This document shows, in pieces, positions 17,846 to 29,518 of a stretch of DNA of 64,000 bases. The DNA lies in assembly GCA_907163375.1 (NCBI GenBank), contig CAJQUW010000568.1, forward strand, positions 100,801 to 164,800, given 5' to 3'. Numbering within the stretch: the first letter of the stretch is position 1; each line of letters opens with the position of its first letter. A program made the translations under genes and the position numbers. A model generated the notes under the pieces. It saw only the letters and a list, made by a program, of their open reading frames with translations. It ran no database searches and was not told the DNA's origin. This DNA is from Prostheceraeus crozeri (taxonomy: Eukaryota; Platyhelminthes; Polycladida; Euryleptidae).

Positions 17846-19012
17846 GTACGAATACCCTTCACTCACTCACTCCACGGTTTTCCGTCTTCTTTTCCTCGTG
17901 TTGCAAGGGTTGGACGTCCGCAAATGTCGATTTTTGGGTTGATGGCATTTCTCCACACCGTCCGATCCGAAGGGTCGACGGAGGATAGATTCCATTTTCG
18001 AAGATTTTCTTTGATGTTGTCAAGCCAACGTTTCTTTGGTTGGCCTCGTGGATTCTGTCCTGAGAGTTTGATGGTCTGAACTTTCTTAGACCAGTCGGCT
18101 TCATCCATGCGTTGTACATGTCCATACCAACGTAGTCTTCTCCAGCGCACACTATCTTCAAGTCGATGAATACCAAGCCTAGACCTTAGCTCATCCATAG
18201 GAACTCGATCAGATAGGCGCTTGGAGCAGATCCACCGCACCATTGCGTTGTCATTACGGCACAATCGGTTTTGCTCCTCGATGTTGATTGGCCATGTCTC
18301 GGTTGCATACAACAGAACACTTCTCACACACATGGAGTAGACATGACCTCGGCTGCTGAAGGGGATGTCTCTGTTCGTAAGTATGGGAATGAGCTCACGA
18401 AAGTTCTTCCATGCCAGCTGAATTCTCACTCCAGCAGCCTCACTACAGCCACCTGATTGTCCTAACATATCACCCAGGTAACAAAATGCAGGCACAACTT
18501 CATAATCAGCATCACCAATACGAAGCTTACTAGCGGTCGGTTTAGGAGCTTGTGCAGCAACACCACGGCACTTTTTACAAGAAAAGCTAGGATCTGTCTT
18601 CAAAGAACCTTTAACTCCAGAGCATTTATGATGTATCCATCTCTTGCATCGTGCGCAGTAGATTGAATTACTACCAACCCCACGATGGCATACACCACAT
18701 GGAAATTTGCCCGATTCTTTCAGCACTCGGTTTTCGGAACTCGTGCTATGCAGGATCTTGGATTTCTTTACGTTGACACGTAGTCCATACGACTCTAGAC
18801 CACCTTTCCAGTGGGCAACTTTCTGTTCTAGCTCAGCCAGATTGTCGGCAGCAATGACCAGGTCATCCGCGTAGAGCATTTCCCAGGGGCATCCTGTACG
18901 AAAATCACGTGAGAGCGCCTCCATAACAATAACAAATAACAAAGGGCTCAAAATGGATCCTTGATGGACTTCCTTGATGGATTGTTTCCTTCCTTTCAAG
19001 AAAACCGAAGCG
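17846..19012 (-). mobile_element. LINE with PHD-like finger, 5'-truncated
   Basis: On the minus strand a 378-codon frame (18,999-17,863) is open without a break. It starts inside the reverse transcriptase (QGSILSPLLFVIVMEAL), has the YADDLVI active-site box, then VNVKKSKI, then a PHD-like zinc finger CGVCHRGVGSNSIYCARC...WIHHKC, a CYLGDML segment and the C-terminal region ending in WYGHVQRMD...RGQPKKRW. The 3' end carries GAGTGAGTGA repeats. The upstream part of RT and the endonuclease are missing, the usual result of incomplete reverse transcription. The unbroken frame suggests a fairly recent insertion. Clade uncertain; this RT-finger fusion is common in cnidarian, echinoderm and fish genomes as I recall. 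Confidence 0.88.
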
Positions 19013-20097
19013 CGCTCAGATGAATCTAATTACGTGATTTCACCAATCCTCCGTGTCATGACAGCCTTGGAGAAGTAACATAGTTTGTTGAATTAGCAAT
19101 TCGATGGGTTGCCATTACTTTAATGCTCAGCGTATTTTGATGAGAGCATTTCCTTAAGCGTGTTCATATCACAAACTACCTGCCACTGAAAGAGAACAAT
19201 ATCATAATCAAAGACAAAAGATCATAATTAGCTTAAAAAGATGTAAATGGATCCACATTACTATTCAGATTCAAGAAGTGGAACATAAATTAAGTGAATC
19301 ATAAAATCATGCTGATGAAAATTGAAATCTCAGCCAAGAGGCACAATAAGATCTCAACTTTCTCATCTTCAAATATTTCATAACATGAAGGAGAAATGAT
19401 TTCCCTGAATAGATGGTGTTATATTTAGTAACCTGCCATATCTCCGAAATTTACCCTAAAAGCATCAAATTTTCGATGTTTTTAAAATTCACCAATGTGA
19501 AAACATACGCCATCTTATCGTTTCAAGCATGACACTGCCGAAAGATCGGTTCTGAGCCATTCATCTTGGCAAACACATCCCCGAATTGTAAAGAAGTTCA
19601 TTACCAAGTTGTTTGATCTCGTTTTCCTTTTCGGAATGCTAAAGGAATTTATTTAAAGAATAAAATGATCTTCTTTTGACTTCAAAGGAGTTGTCATCAC
19701 TAATTGACTTTCATGTTCTTTCACTTGGATTTCTTTCTGTTTAGATGATGGATGCGTTTTCTCGTTTATCAACAACGAAAACTATGACTTAATTCTCATT
19801 AATGCCATTCTGTGTGTCATGTTTCAATCAAAAATCGCAGTAGAAGAACATGTCCAAAAGGAAAAACAGAAGAAACAGTCCAACAGGACTGATGAGGAAG
19901 GTATAACCAAGCCCAAAGGTCCGATCATGACTTGATTTATTCGTGTGAAGTGGCACCAGACATGAATAGTTGACATAAGTTGCTCAGATTAACATATCTT
20001 TACCCACTGTCTTTTGTATGAATAAGTAAAAATATTCATTTTCTCTCCAGTCATTTTAATGCCATCAAGTGGTGAAAAATGATAATATGTACACAGC
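19013..20097. other. No gene seen
   Basis: About 1.1 kb of AT-rich host sequence, no repeat or coding signal recognised. Confidence 0.4.
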
Positions 20098-20133
20098 CGA
20101 CGTTTTGGGTCCAGACCCTCTCTCAAGGCAGCA
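20098..20133 (-). ncRNA. Hammerhead-like relic
   Basis: On the minus strand TTGAGAGA is followed by a perfect GGGTC-TG-GACCC stem, AAAAC and GTC. This follows the order CUGAUGA, stem II, GAAA, GUC of hammerhead ribozymes, with several core substitutions. It resembles the ribozyme remnants known from Penelope-like retroelements, and is unlikely to be active. Confidence 0.3.
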
Positions 20134-21156
20134 ATGAAATGAGTGTCTAAACTGGATCGTTAGATACTCAGTATAACTCCGGCTATCTCATGACGTCTGT
20201 TCATTTTCGGATGGCACTTATTGATTAATCACGATTCCACCACGCTTGGTTCAACAGGATCATTTAAGCAGCGAAGAAATTCAACATCAAAATCATCAAT
20301 CAAACCGATAACAAGACAGGTCTTACTGTGTTCAGAGAAAGCACTTAGATCATCTTTTACTACGAATACTGTGTCTGTGTTCATTCTTTTTAATGTAGAA
20401 TGGTCTGTCCGTTTTACCTACATGGTTATAACCACATTTTCTACAAGAGAATTGGTAGACAACACACGATGTCTCAGTTATGATTTTAGGATAATTTATG
20501 ACATATTCTACAATCATTGGGTTCACTTTTTTACATTATAGGGCTTAATGTATATTGAATTATGCCGTACCTTAACCCTCTCAGTGTTGTTGCATCATAT
20601 ATAATAGTGTCATTTTTGTGCTACAATCAATGGACTTAATGGATAAAATGATTTATAGCCATCTCCGTATATTGAAAATTCATTAAATTAATTAATTAAA
20701 TACGAAGAATGTATTGTGTAGGATAGCTGTACGCTTCCTGTGATGTCACAATATCATAACTAGTAAGCTACCTGTGGCATCGATTGGATTTTTCCCAAAT
20801 GCAATGCACAGTAAGCGAGGTTTCCAGGTCAAAATGGTTCTACAAAATGGTCCTGAAACTGAATTTTGATAAAACTGTCCGAGGGAAAGCCACAAACTGG
20901 TATTTTAGAAACAGAGACGTTTTCAGAAACAAAAAACCTAGGTTTTTGTTAAGAAATTAACCAGAAAACCATTTGACTCTGACAATTCGTGGAAGTAGGC
21001 CTAAATAGATTTTAAATGCTGCTAAAATCGCTGTCTTTAATTTTATTTTGTGGCTTTTCCTACAGCTTTATCAATGCCAATTTGACTTGATACGTAAGTG
21101 AGGACATCAACCATTTGAAATACTGGCGCATGATTTTTATTGCGATGGATTGTGAT
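20134..21156. other. No gene seen
   Basis: A 106-codon frame at 20,221-20,541 has no recognisable domain and is not supported otherwise. Nothing else is identified. Confidence 0.35.
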
Positions 21157-21266
21157 GAGGAGCAAAAAGGAAATAGATCTGACCGACGAATTCGTTGGTA
21201 TTTCTGATGCGGAAGAATCGGAATGTGAAATTGACAATGATGCAAAATTAACCATAAAGAGAGGTA
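21157..21266 (+). pseudogene. Possible acidic coding fragment split by a foldback element
   Basis: From the ATG at 21,157 the frame reads MRSKKEIDLTDEFVGIS followed by an acidic run (DAEESECEIDNDAK), then enters the foldback element at 21,267. After that element (from about 21,864) another frame reads LEYGQGGPSLYELDND and TLDDVSSSDDELRLV. The acidic, Ser/Asp-rich character on both sides is like the N-terminus of some transposases, but no family is recognised. Confidence 0.25.
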
Positions 21267-21863
21267 AATTTCAACAGGTACTAGATGCCTTATTAAAGTT
21301 GTGAGAGCTTTCGGCCTTTCGCCTTAATCATGCACATATAAAGCGATAGGTCAGCAAAGAAGATCGAAAACAGAATTTACGATAATAATCAATAAATCAT
21401 CAAAGACAAATACTGTACGTTAAAAGTCAAAAATGCAGGACAAGCTAAATTTGAAAAAAGAACATTAGCGAAGTAAAGAAATAATAAAAAATAATAAGAG
21501 AATGTTCAGCTGCACACCTCTGCAATTATTCGTAAGTTTGGAAGAGCCTATGCTGTTTATGTACAACGACTCGAGTATGGACCTCCTTTGGTAGTTCTTT
21601 ATGCCGGAATGAATGATTTTCCATTGGAATGAATGGATTTTCTTATTATTTCTATACTTTGCTTATTTTCTTTTTAGTAGTATGCTTGTCCTGCATTTTT
21701 GACTTTTAACCTACAGTATTTGTCTTTAATGATTTATTGATTATTAGTGTAGATTCTGTTTTTGATCTTCTTTGCTTACCTATCACTTTATATGTGCATG
21801 ATGAAGGCGAAAAGCCGAAAGCTCGAACGACTTTAATAAAGCATCTAGTGCCTGTTGAAATTT
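21267..21863. mobile_element. Foldback element with about 190-bp inverted arms
   Basis: Ends are AAATTTCAACAGG...CTAGATGC and its inverse. The arms at 21,267-21,460 and about 21,675-21,863 are inverted copies with moderate divergence. The right arm contains ATGATGA-A-GGC-GAAAA-GCC-GAAA (21,798-21,820), closely resembling a hammerhead core, with the inverse in the left arm. The interior (about 210 bp) encodes nothing. Confidence 0.75.
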
Positions 21864-22458
21864 GCAACTGGAATACGGGCAGGGGGGACCGTCTCTTTAT
21901 GAACTTGACAATGATCTTTCAACTTCCACACTTGATGATGTGTCGAGCAGTGATGACGAGTTAAGGCTGGTTAGCATCGTACGTCGCAACCGCACTTCCG
22001 AAGCAGCGAGCTCTGATTGGTCAATGTTTCACGCAGCTGCGCTTCAGCTCGCAAGACGGTCTCCAATCAACGTCTGCTGCTCAACCGTGCGTGTCACCCT
22101 TGCAACGTCGCGTGTGATGCAATGCCCGTTGTGACTTCAAATATTGTAGCGCCGTTCCTGTCGCAAGAAATAGGGAAGGGAATTGTGACGTCAAATTTCA
22201 CGCGACAGCAAAGGCGTTGAAGCGACCTACGACCCAGCCTTCAGACGACGAAGATGAAAGTCGCAGCGACATGCCTCAACAAGGTGTGTAATTACAATTG
22301 GACCTATTACAACAAGAGAAAATCTTCATCTTCACAGTGTGATTTACTGATTTTTCATGGGTTGATAACCGAGCTACACTGGTCCTTGATAACTTAGCTG
22401 CTTTTTCATTGAATGTAACCGCTTCTGTTTTTGAAGATCATGACGGTCTATGCACATA
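21864..22458. other. GC-richer stretch, no firm gene
   Basis: Contains the second half of the possible acidic coding fragment (to about 22,000) and a GC-richer segment to 22,250 with short frames on both strands. No domain is recognised. Confidence 0.3.
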
Positions 22459-22603
22459 CAGTCGACTCTCGATATAAGCCATCTCTCGATGTCAGCGACG
22501 CGGCAGGTTGGTCTCTGCCGAATTGATAGATATGTGGCTAGCTCTCGATATAAGCGATGACAACAGCCGGTCCAAAGATGTCGCTTATATCAAGAGTCGA
22601 CAG
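22459..22603. mobile_element. Tc1/mariner-superfamily MITE (pogo-like), 145 bp
   Basis: The element starts CAGTCGACTCTCGATATAAG and ends with the near-exact inverse (CTTATATCAAGAGTCGACTG-type), flanked by TA on both sides (22,457-22,458 and 22,604-22,605). TA duplication and CAG-starting TIRs are typical of pogo/Tigger-derived MITEs. The inner part repeats CTCTCGAT. Confidence 0.8.
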
Positions 22604-22860
22604 TAATACTAGGCATAGATTAAGTATATGTTAGGTCGAGTGTCGACTCATAAAAGTATCTGTATACAGCGGAAATTTTTATATGAAAATATTCACTTTT
22701 TTTGCATAGAAGTGTAACTCATCATCGACATTTAGTTGCAGGTGATGCTTCAACAGAAGGAGCGGAAGCAGAAACCTCCCGAAGATGCGTTCAAGCATGA
22801 CAAGCTTTCAGCAGAGGCGATGTAGTATTCAGACTCTCCTAATGTGCCTAAAAAGGAAGG
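22604..22860. other. Short unassigned stretch
   Basis: AT-rich sequence between the MITE and the LINE fragment; nothing recognised. Confidence 0.3.
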
Positions 22861-23285
22861 CTTTTGACTAGTGCTATACCTTATACCGATGTTGATATAC
22901 GGAAGAGAGACGTGGAGGACAAGAAAGAAGCTAAGGATGAAATTAAGCACTACACAGCGAGCGATGGAAAGAGCGATGCTGAACATTTCGAGAAGAGACA
23001 AGAAGAGGAACACCTGGATAAGAGAGAGAACTAGAGTCATAGATGTGTTCATAGAGGCAGCAGAACGAAAGTGGAGAGGAGCGGGGCATGTTTGAAGGCA
23101 GAAGGACGGACGTTGGACAAAGGATGTGACAGAGTGGTACCCCAGAGACGAAAAGGAAGACAGAAGACTCGCTGGGTGGATAATATCAGGACGATAGGAG
23201 GAGACAACTGGATTCGAGCATCCCAGAACAGGACAACTCATGTGTAGGCCTTCATCTAGCAGTGGATTGATCTTTCACTGCTAAA
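22861..23285 (+). mobile_element. RTE-like LINE fragment, decayed
   Basis: The frame reads LIYGRETWRTRKKLR...TTQRAMERAMLNISRRDKKR...IRERTRVIDV...RKWRGAGHV, then, after a stop, KDGRWTKDVTEWYPRD and, after frameshifts, RRWVDNI and NWIRAS. This is the C-terminal region downstream of the RT in the endonuclease-reverse transcriptase (RTE-like) elements, the same family as 45.3-46.1 kb. At least one stop and two frameshifts mark it as old. Confidence 0.75.
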
Positions 23286-23469
23286 ATCTGTGTCAATGAA
23301 AATGTTACTTTTTTATAGCATTGACTAGATACAGATATATTCAACAATACTAAATATTCACCTGTAATTCATATTGCGGTATCAATTCTTGATGAAACAA
23401 GATGAGATCACATAAAGGATTCTCGATATCAATATAAAGATATTCACAAATGCAATATCCCCGAATTTT

Positions 23470-24215
23470 TAATTATCTGCAAAATTGGTGTAATAGTTTG
23501 GGAGATCAGCAGGGGGGGGGACAAAATTCGAATACTATGCATGCATACTTAAATTTCAAATATGATTTTTCAAATTTATGTTTAGTTCTGCATCTAATTA
23601 ACAATTATTGCAAATTATTTTCAGAATCATACTGCTTTTAGACTCAATGTCTCAAAGTCACCGCATTGGGTTGTTTCTTCACCTGCAGACACGATTTTAA
23701 TGATATTTGAGTTGACCGAAAATTCCGAATTATTTGACCCTTGACCTCATCATATACAATAATGCCATATCATACATTCATGCCATCTCAGAGCGATTAA
23801 AATCATCGTTTTATTAATTACTTTAACCAAATATTTCTATTAGTGCATGGTTTATTGCTTTCTGTTGTCATTTTCCACTTCAAATAGTCATCTAATGGAA
23901 ATTTGTTTAAAATTGGCGTTTTTTGACCTTTGACCTTCACCCAGTCAAGGAATGACTTTAAATAATGCTGTTTTTCCTGAACCCCCTGTTAATGCCTCTT
24001 CGATTGATATGTGGTTTGGCAAAACTGGTGCACTAGTTTGAGATATCAGCAGGGGGGGGGTGAATACTATGTATGTAAGCTTGAAATTTGAAATTCTGGA
24101 CTGTTTAGTTCTGCATCTAATCAGCAACTATTGAAAATTTTCAGATTCATGCTGCCTTTAGCCTCGTTGTCCAGATAAAAGTTCACCGAATTGGGCTGTG
24201 TCTTCACCTAGAGAA
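23470..24215. repeat. Diverged direct repeat pair
   Basis: Positions about 23,477-23,695 and 24,017-24,210 share GCAAAA(T/C)TGGTG, a (G)8-9 run, TTTAGTTCTGCATCTAAT and TTCACC blocks in the same order. Either two copies of an unnamed repeat or an old local duplication. The stretch between them holds no gene. Confidence 0.65.
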
Positions 24216-24777
24216 ACTAAATACTAAAATGTGCGATTATTCTCATTATCATGGAACACATCTTTAGCAAATAAAGCTCAGTTGATGCCATGATTCAGAT
24301 TGGAATGAAAAAAATGTCAAAAATGCGGCGAAGGTTTGATGACTATTTCCTTAATTGCTGTCGGTCGCAATGAAAAACGCACCTGCCGATCTTCAATAAC
24401 GTTTTAATAGCCTTAATCCGCGCCAAAGCTTGACGGTGCATATTAAAGTGTTTCCAGAATAGTTGCGTCATCTAAGCAACGTGAACAACGCTCACATTGG
24501 TGAACTTGTTTACATTTCATTGGGCGTTGCCGATACTTCAATCTTGACAGCAATTAGTGTTCGATATATAATTACAATGCATTACTAATAAATTTCATGT
24601 CAAGAACTGGACCATGGCCTTCGGCCGCAATGAATCGTAGCCACAAAATTGGTCAGTTCGTTTTTCTTCTGCTTGCATAAAAAGGAAGCATTGGAACATG
24701 CAGCGATAATGAAATGGCACACTCTGTTGACCTATTACGATAGCAATCATACAAATTGATAACAACAAAGACTCCAG
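24216..24777. other. No gene seen
   Basis: Ordinary host sequence; part near 24,660-24,720 resembles the start of the 25-28 kb MITE family (GGAAGCATTGGAACATG) and may be a diverged fragment of it. Confidence 0.3.
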
Positions 24778-24964
24778 TTTTTTTTTACGTAACTACTCCC
24801 CAAACCTAGGGCTTGGGCGGTGCTGACATAGTCAGACTTACAGAGCGTTGTAGTACGTTTAGTCCGGATGCCCTTCCTGCCGACTTCCAATGACAACTTC
24901 GGGGCTCGACCTCTGGACCAAAAGATCGCTAGGCCAAGCACTTAACCACTGTGCCACGGAGACC
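24778..24964 (-). mobile_element. tRNA-derived SINE, family A, copy 2 (near complete)
   Basis: On the minus strand the head GGTCTCCGTGGCACAGTGGT, the B-box-like GAGGTCGAGCCCC, the body CATCCGGACTAAACGTAC and GCACCGCCCAAGCCC, and a T/A-rich tail (poly-T on the plus strand at 24,778) are all present. This is a good reference copy for the family. Confidence 0.85.
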
Positions 24965-25205
24965 ACTCTAGAATGGAAGTAAAGCTTCATGCATTACATA
25001 GAAGTGGCGCGAAAATCACACGCATTTTCACTTAGATACACTTGCCAACGGTTGCATCATTGGTCTACAATCAATCACATGTGAAATTCTGGGCTTTTCA
25101 TTGGTGCTTCATGCAATCATGCCTCAACTTAGTTCCCCCGGATGTGCCGCGACCTTGAGTCTATTTACAGTCAACGTCAGATAAAGAATATATTTCTATG
25201 ACAGC
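24965..25205 (+). mobile_element. MITE family 2, copy 1
   Basis: Begins CTCTAGAATGGAAGTAAAGC and contains CGCATTTTCACTTAGATACA, CAACTTAGTTCCCCCGGATG and GCCGCGACCTTGAGTC. The same unit of about 220 bp occurs at 26.5 and 29.3 kb. Its ends (CTAGAATGGAA / TTCCATTCTAG, clear in the 29.3-kb copy) are inverted repeats. Confidence 0.7.
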
Positions 25206-25623
25206 AATCGAACAATGAGCAACCAGTTCAACATCATACACGCCAATTTGTGCGAAGTTTCAGTCACTGTTATCAACCGGATCACACAGCAAAGTGACAC
25301 ATACGATGTTAAGTTCTACAGAGAAGACTGTAAATGCTTTTCCGTGCGCCTGCTATCTTCTTAAATACTTGTCGGAAGGACCAACATTATCGAGAAAACT
25401 TTATCGTAATGATCTGAATTCTTCGAATCTGAAGGAGTCGTTGCGATCGGAGCATTTTGAAGGAATTCAGAGCAATCCGCAAGCGACGCACGACTATTTT
25501 TCCTATCTCTGCAAGGTATTAAAAATTTCTTTTTGCCCACTTATTAAGTTCCTGCATGTGCCATCGTTTTGAATTAGTTTGCACTTCCAACAAAGTGATA
25601 CGCTTGCACAATCTAATTCTGTG
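25206..25623 (+). mobile_element. MITE family 1, copy 1 (5'-truncated)
   Basis: Shares with the copies at 26,965, 27,820, 30,155 and 62,406 the block GAATTCTTCGAATCTGAA, ACGCACGACTATTTTTCCTA and TCTCTGCAAGGTATTA, and ends TCTAATTCTGTG, the 3' TIR. One frame reads LYRNDLNSSNLKESLRSEHF. Confidence 0.75.
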
Positions 25624-26524
25624 ACCGTAGCATTCAAGGCAAAGTAGCAAACTGTGCAATATCGAAGAAGAATGTATACTATGAACTCTGCCAAGACAAG
25701 CTAAGCCCAAAACTACCATTTGCAAATGATAATGAGAATACAATCGAAGTTTGTCACATTTCAATGAGGGTTGCCATGAAACAGCAAAATAAAAAAAAGA
25801 GACCGCAGACCACTGTTTGAAGATTCTTTATCTAGCCTCTAATATTGAAAGTTTCTATTTATTGTCACTATTCACTGTCGACAACTCCACTCGAAGAAGT
25901 CAATGGCAGCAAGCTAGATGAGCTGGCAAACAGCTCAACACACAAACATCTACTTCTCCACAAAATCAGCTTTATAAAATTATCATGTGCATCTGTCTTT
26001 TCATAACAATAATAATAAGAATGAAGTGTTTATTGAAATCACAATGAAAATCACATGTACAAAATTAATTACTAAAATCGTTCTCCAAACAGTTGACAAA
26101 ATACAATGTACAGAAAGTTATACCGATCATTTTTACATTTTAAAATTTGCTAGCTTGCATGCATACGGAAAGAAAGAAATAGATCGTCTGTAAGTTTGTG
26201 ACTGTGCAAACAGAAATGTTTGGAGTAAGTAAGTCTCGGTGGCACCAGATAATGCAATGGATGAGAAGACAGGTTTTCACACTTGAACAAAAACGAACAA
26301 ATACAATTGATGCGTCTCTCTTCTATGTCAGGCATAATTTGGCAGGCACAATCTTCATCACAAATAATTCTATGAGCTTATATAGATTATAATTCTATCA
26401 AGGATTCACCAGATATCTTGCTTACTACTTTATTGATTCTTTCTCTCTGAATTATTATTAACATGAAGGTCATTTATCGTCCGTCGAGCAATACTGTCTG
26501 TTCTCTGTCTGACGATGCACGATT
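25624..26524. other. No gene seen
   Basis: About 900 bp with short frames only; no repeat match noticed. Confidence 0.35.
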
Positions 26525-26750
26525 AGTGAAGGCCATAGACATAGATTGTTTATCTGGAATTGACTCAAGGTCGCGGCACATCCGGGGGAACTAAGTTGGG
26601 GCATGAAGAACCAATGAAAATCTTCGAATTGCACATGTGAGCGTTCCTGATCCACTGATAGCCGTTAACAAGTGTATCTAAGTGAAAATGCGTGGGATTT
26701 TTGTGCCACTATTGTGCATTGCATGAAGTTCCACTTCCATTTTGGAGGTT
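26525..26750 (-). mobile_element. MITE family 2, copy 2 (inverted)
   Basis: Reverse-complement copy of the 24,965 unit: GACTCAAGGTCGCGGCACAT, CCGGGGGAACTAAG, TCTAAGTGAAAATGCG and CCACTTCCATT in order. Confidence 0.75.
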
Positions 26751-26964
26751 TTATTGTTATCAATTTCTAAGTTGAAGGCTTGCCTTTGTTTCCATTGTTT
26801 GTACATTCTTTTCTGACCCAATTTGGATCGAAAAGTGTCAGCAATAACGTTGCACGTGTGAACACATTTAAAGATATTTTTCACAACCACACCTACGATC
26901 GATCACAGAGTGATTGACACAAGTCTGTTGTCCATAGAAATATTGTTCGACAACTGATTTCAAC

Positions 26965-27490
26965 CACAGAATTAGACAGGTCGTCTCTTCTTCTGTTTGA
27001 CTACAAGGGAAGCATTGGAATATGTACACGTAACGCAATGAAATGGCACAATCTGCTGACATAATACCATAGCAATCGAACAATGAGCAGCCACTTCAAC
27101 ATTAAACACGCCAAATTGTGCAAAGTTTCAGTGATTATTATCAACCGGATCACACAGCAAAGAGACGCAGTCGATGTCAAGTTCTACAGAGAAGTCTGTG
27201 AACGTTTTTCGTGCGCCTGCTAACTTTTTTAATAATAATCGCAGGGCCCAACATTATCGAGAAAACTTTTGCGCATTGACCTGAATTCTTCGAATCTGAA
27301 GGAGTCGTGACGATCAGAGCATTTTGAAGGAATTCAGAGCAATCCGCAAGCGACGCACGACTATTTTTCCTATCTCTGCAAGGTATTAAAAATTTCTTTT
27401 TGCCCGCTTATTAAGTTCCTGTATGTGCCATCTGTTTGAATCAGTTTGCACTTCTAGCAAAGTGACACGATTAAACAATCTAATTCTGTG
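26965..27490 (+). mobile_element. MITE family 1, copy 2 (complete)
   Basis: TIRs are CACAGAATTAGA (26,965) and TCTAATTCTGTG (ending 27,490). Flanking 8-mers ATTTCAAC and ATTTCAAT are a target duplication with one mismatch. Length 526 bp. Contains a frame beginning MSSHFNIKHAKLCKVSV and a splice-donor-like CAAGGTATTA. Eight-bp duplications fit hAT or P elements. Confidence 0.82.
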
Positions 27491-27819
27491 ATTTCAATAA
27501 AATCGTGCTTGCCGTTGATGTTTTTAGATTCTTATAGATTCAATCAGCAGCAAAGGAATCACCTCTGATATTCAAAAAATATTCTTTGAGCACTTTCTCA
27601 GGATTTCCCTCAAACTCAGGTCAATAGATATGACAGTGACATGAAAACAAGTTAAACGATCACGTCCAAAAGTCATGTATCCGTTTACTCATAAGACAGG
27701 CTTCCTATATTTCAGTGCTAGTGGAATGACAATTTCTGCTGGAAGAATACCATAGCAATAGAATAAAAAGGGTCAGTTGAACGAGAACACTCACCACGCA
27801 AAAACACGAATGTTCAACC
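27491..27819. other. No gene seen
   Basis: Between two inverted MITE copies; no coding signal. Confidence 0.35.
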
Positions 27820-28342
27820 CACAGAATTAGATTGTTTAATCGTATCACTTTGCTAGAAATGCAAACTGATTCAAACAAATGGCACATGCAGGAACTTACT
27901 AAGTGGGCAAAAAGAAATTTTTAATACCTAGCAGAGATAGGAGAAATAGTCGTGCGTCGCTTGCGGATTGCTCTGAATTCCTTCAAAATGCTCCTATCGC
28001 CACGACTCCTTCAGATTCGAAGAATTCAGATCATTGCGCAAAAGTTTTCTCGATAATGTTGGGTCCCCCGATCATTTCAAAAAAAGTTAGCAGGCGCATG
28101 AAAAAACGTTCACAAACTTCTCTGTAGAACTCGACATCGACTGCGTTTCTTTGCTGTGTGATCCGGTTGATAACAGACACTGAAACTTTGCACAATTTGA
28201 CGTGTTTAATGTTGAACTGGCTGCTCATTGTTCGATTGCTATGGTATTTAGTCAGGAGGTTGTGCCATTTCATTAACGTTACATGTTCCAATGCTTCCTT
28301 TTCTAGTCAAACAGAAGAAGAGACGACCTGTCTAATTCTGTG
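27820..28342 (-). mobile_element. MITE family 1, copy 3 (inverted, complete)
   Basis: Starts CACAGAATTAGA and ends TCTAATTCTGTG; the interior is the reverse complement of the 26,965 copy. The flanks (TTCAACC / CCTACGA) do not form a clear duplication. On the minus strand an 86-codon frame (28,291-28,031) is open, starting MEHVTLMKWHNLL. Confidence 0.82.
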
Positions 28343-29304
28343 CCTACGATAGATGCAAAATGCTAAAAAGATAATTACTGAAAATATTCAATCATTACTC
28401 ATTTTCCAATGAGTTACTCTATCTCTCTACAGTTGATGGTTGAAGGAGTTTTAGAAACTGTATCTTCACTCGAGAGATGTTTACTCTAAAGACGGGTACA
28501 GTTACACAGCAAGCCTGATTGACGCTGACAGTTTGTAATCTTATCTTATATCTTTGTCGCGCAGGTATCAGAATTCCGAGAGCAATGCATTAATAATTCA
28601 AAAATATTCCCTTCTAGGCATGAAGTCTGTATGCCAGTTTGGTGCTTTATTCGACCATAGACAATGGATTCAATGTATCAGCAAAGCAGTTTCATATTCT
28701 TTTTATCGACAAGGAAGAAAATTAAGATTTCAATAGGTCGAGGAAATACACTCTCCAATTTTACTTATTCCTTGTAATATATTATGGATACGACACTAAA
28801 ACTATTCGATACAATTCCATACGGTCAACGCGTCTACAAACACATGGAAGCATAGAAAAGCTGATTCCGTGCTGCTGATACATTGCAGTACATGCATGAC
28901 AATTTTGAAAATACTGTAGATTCCATGAATTTCTCGCTCTTCCAAAACGGAGGTTTCCGAATACAGTTGTTGCGATCCTTTCTGCTACGTTGCTTGAAGT
29001 TCTGGTATTGGGTGATGTGGATGCTGATTAATATTGAAAGACATACTGATGTCTAGAAAAAGTTTAGTTGGCCTGTGAGCCCCTTCTTCTGTAGTAAAAA
29101 AATAGAATTGCTAACTTTCACAATATTAATTTCAATTTTTTATAGCGAAGAAAAGGCTCCCAAGCCAACCATTAATTTCCGATACATACATGCAGTCCCG
29201 CAATGGCCAGCTTATATCTACAGAACATGACACAACTGAAGTACGAAAGTTATGACGTATATTGAGCACCCGTGCGGTTTTCGCATAGAAATCGACAACA
29301 ATAA
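28343..29304. other. No gene seen
   Basis: About 960 bp of AT-rich host sequence, only short frames. Confidence 0.35.
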
Positions 29305-29518
29305 AACCTCTAGAACGGAGGTTAAGCTTCATGCAATACACAATAGTGGCACATAAATCGCACGCATTTTCACTTCGATACACTTGTCAACGGCTGTATC
29401 ATTGGGTCAGAATCAGTCACATGTGTAAATCAAAGCTTTTCATTGGTTGTTCATGCCACAACTTAGTTCCCCCGGATGTGCCGCGACCTTGAGTCAATTT
29501 CCATTCTAGTCAACTTCA
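29305..29518 (+). mobile_element. MITE family 2, copy 3
   Basis: From CCTCTAGAACGGAGG to TTTCCATTCTAG, with CTTCATGCAATACACAATAG, TTTTCACTTCGATACACTTG and CAACTTAGTTCCCCCGGATG. The terminal CTAGAA-x-GGA/TTCCATTCTAG inverted repeat is visible here. Confidence 0.75.

Noticed and set aside
22750-23241. 163-codon minus-strand frame
   Set aside because: It is antisense to a recognisable RTE-like LINE fragment.
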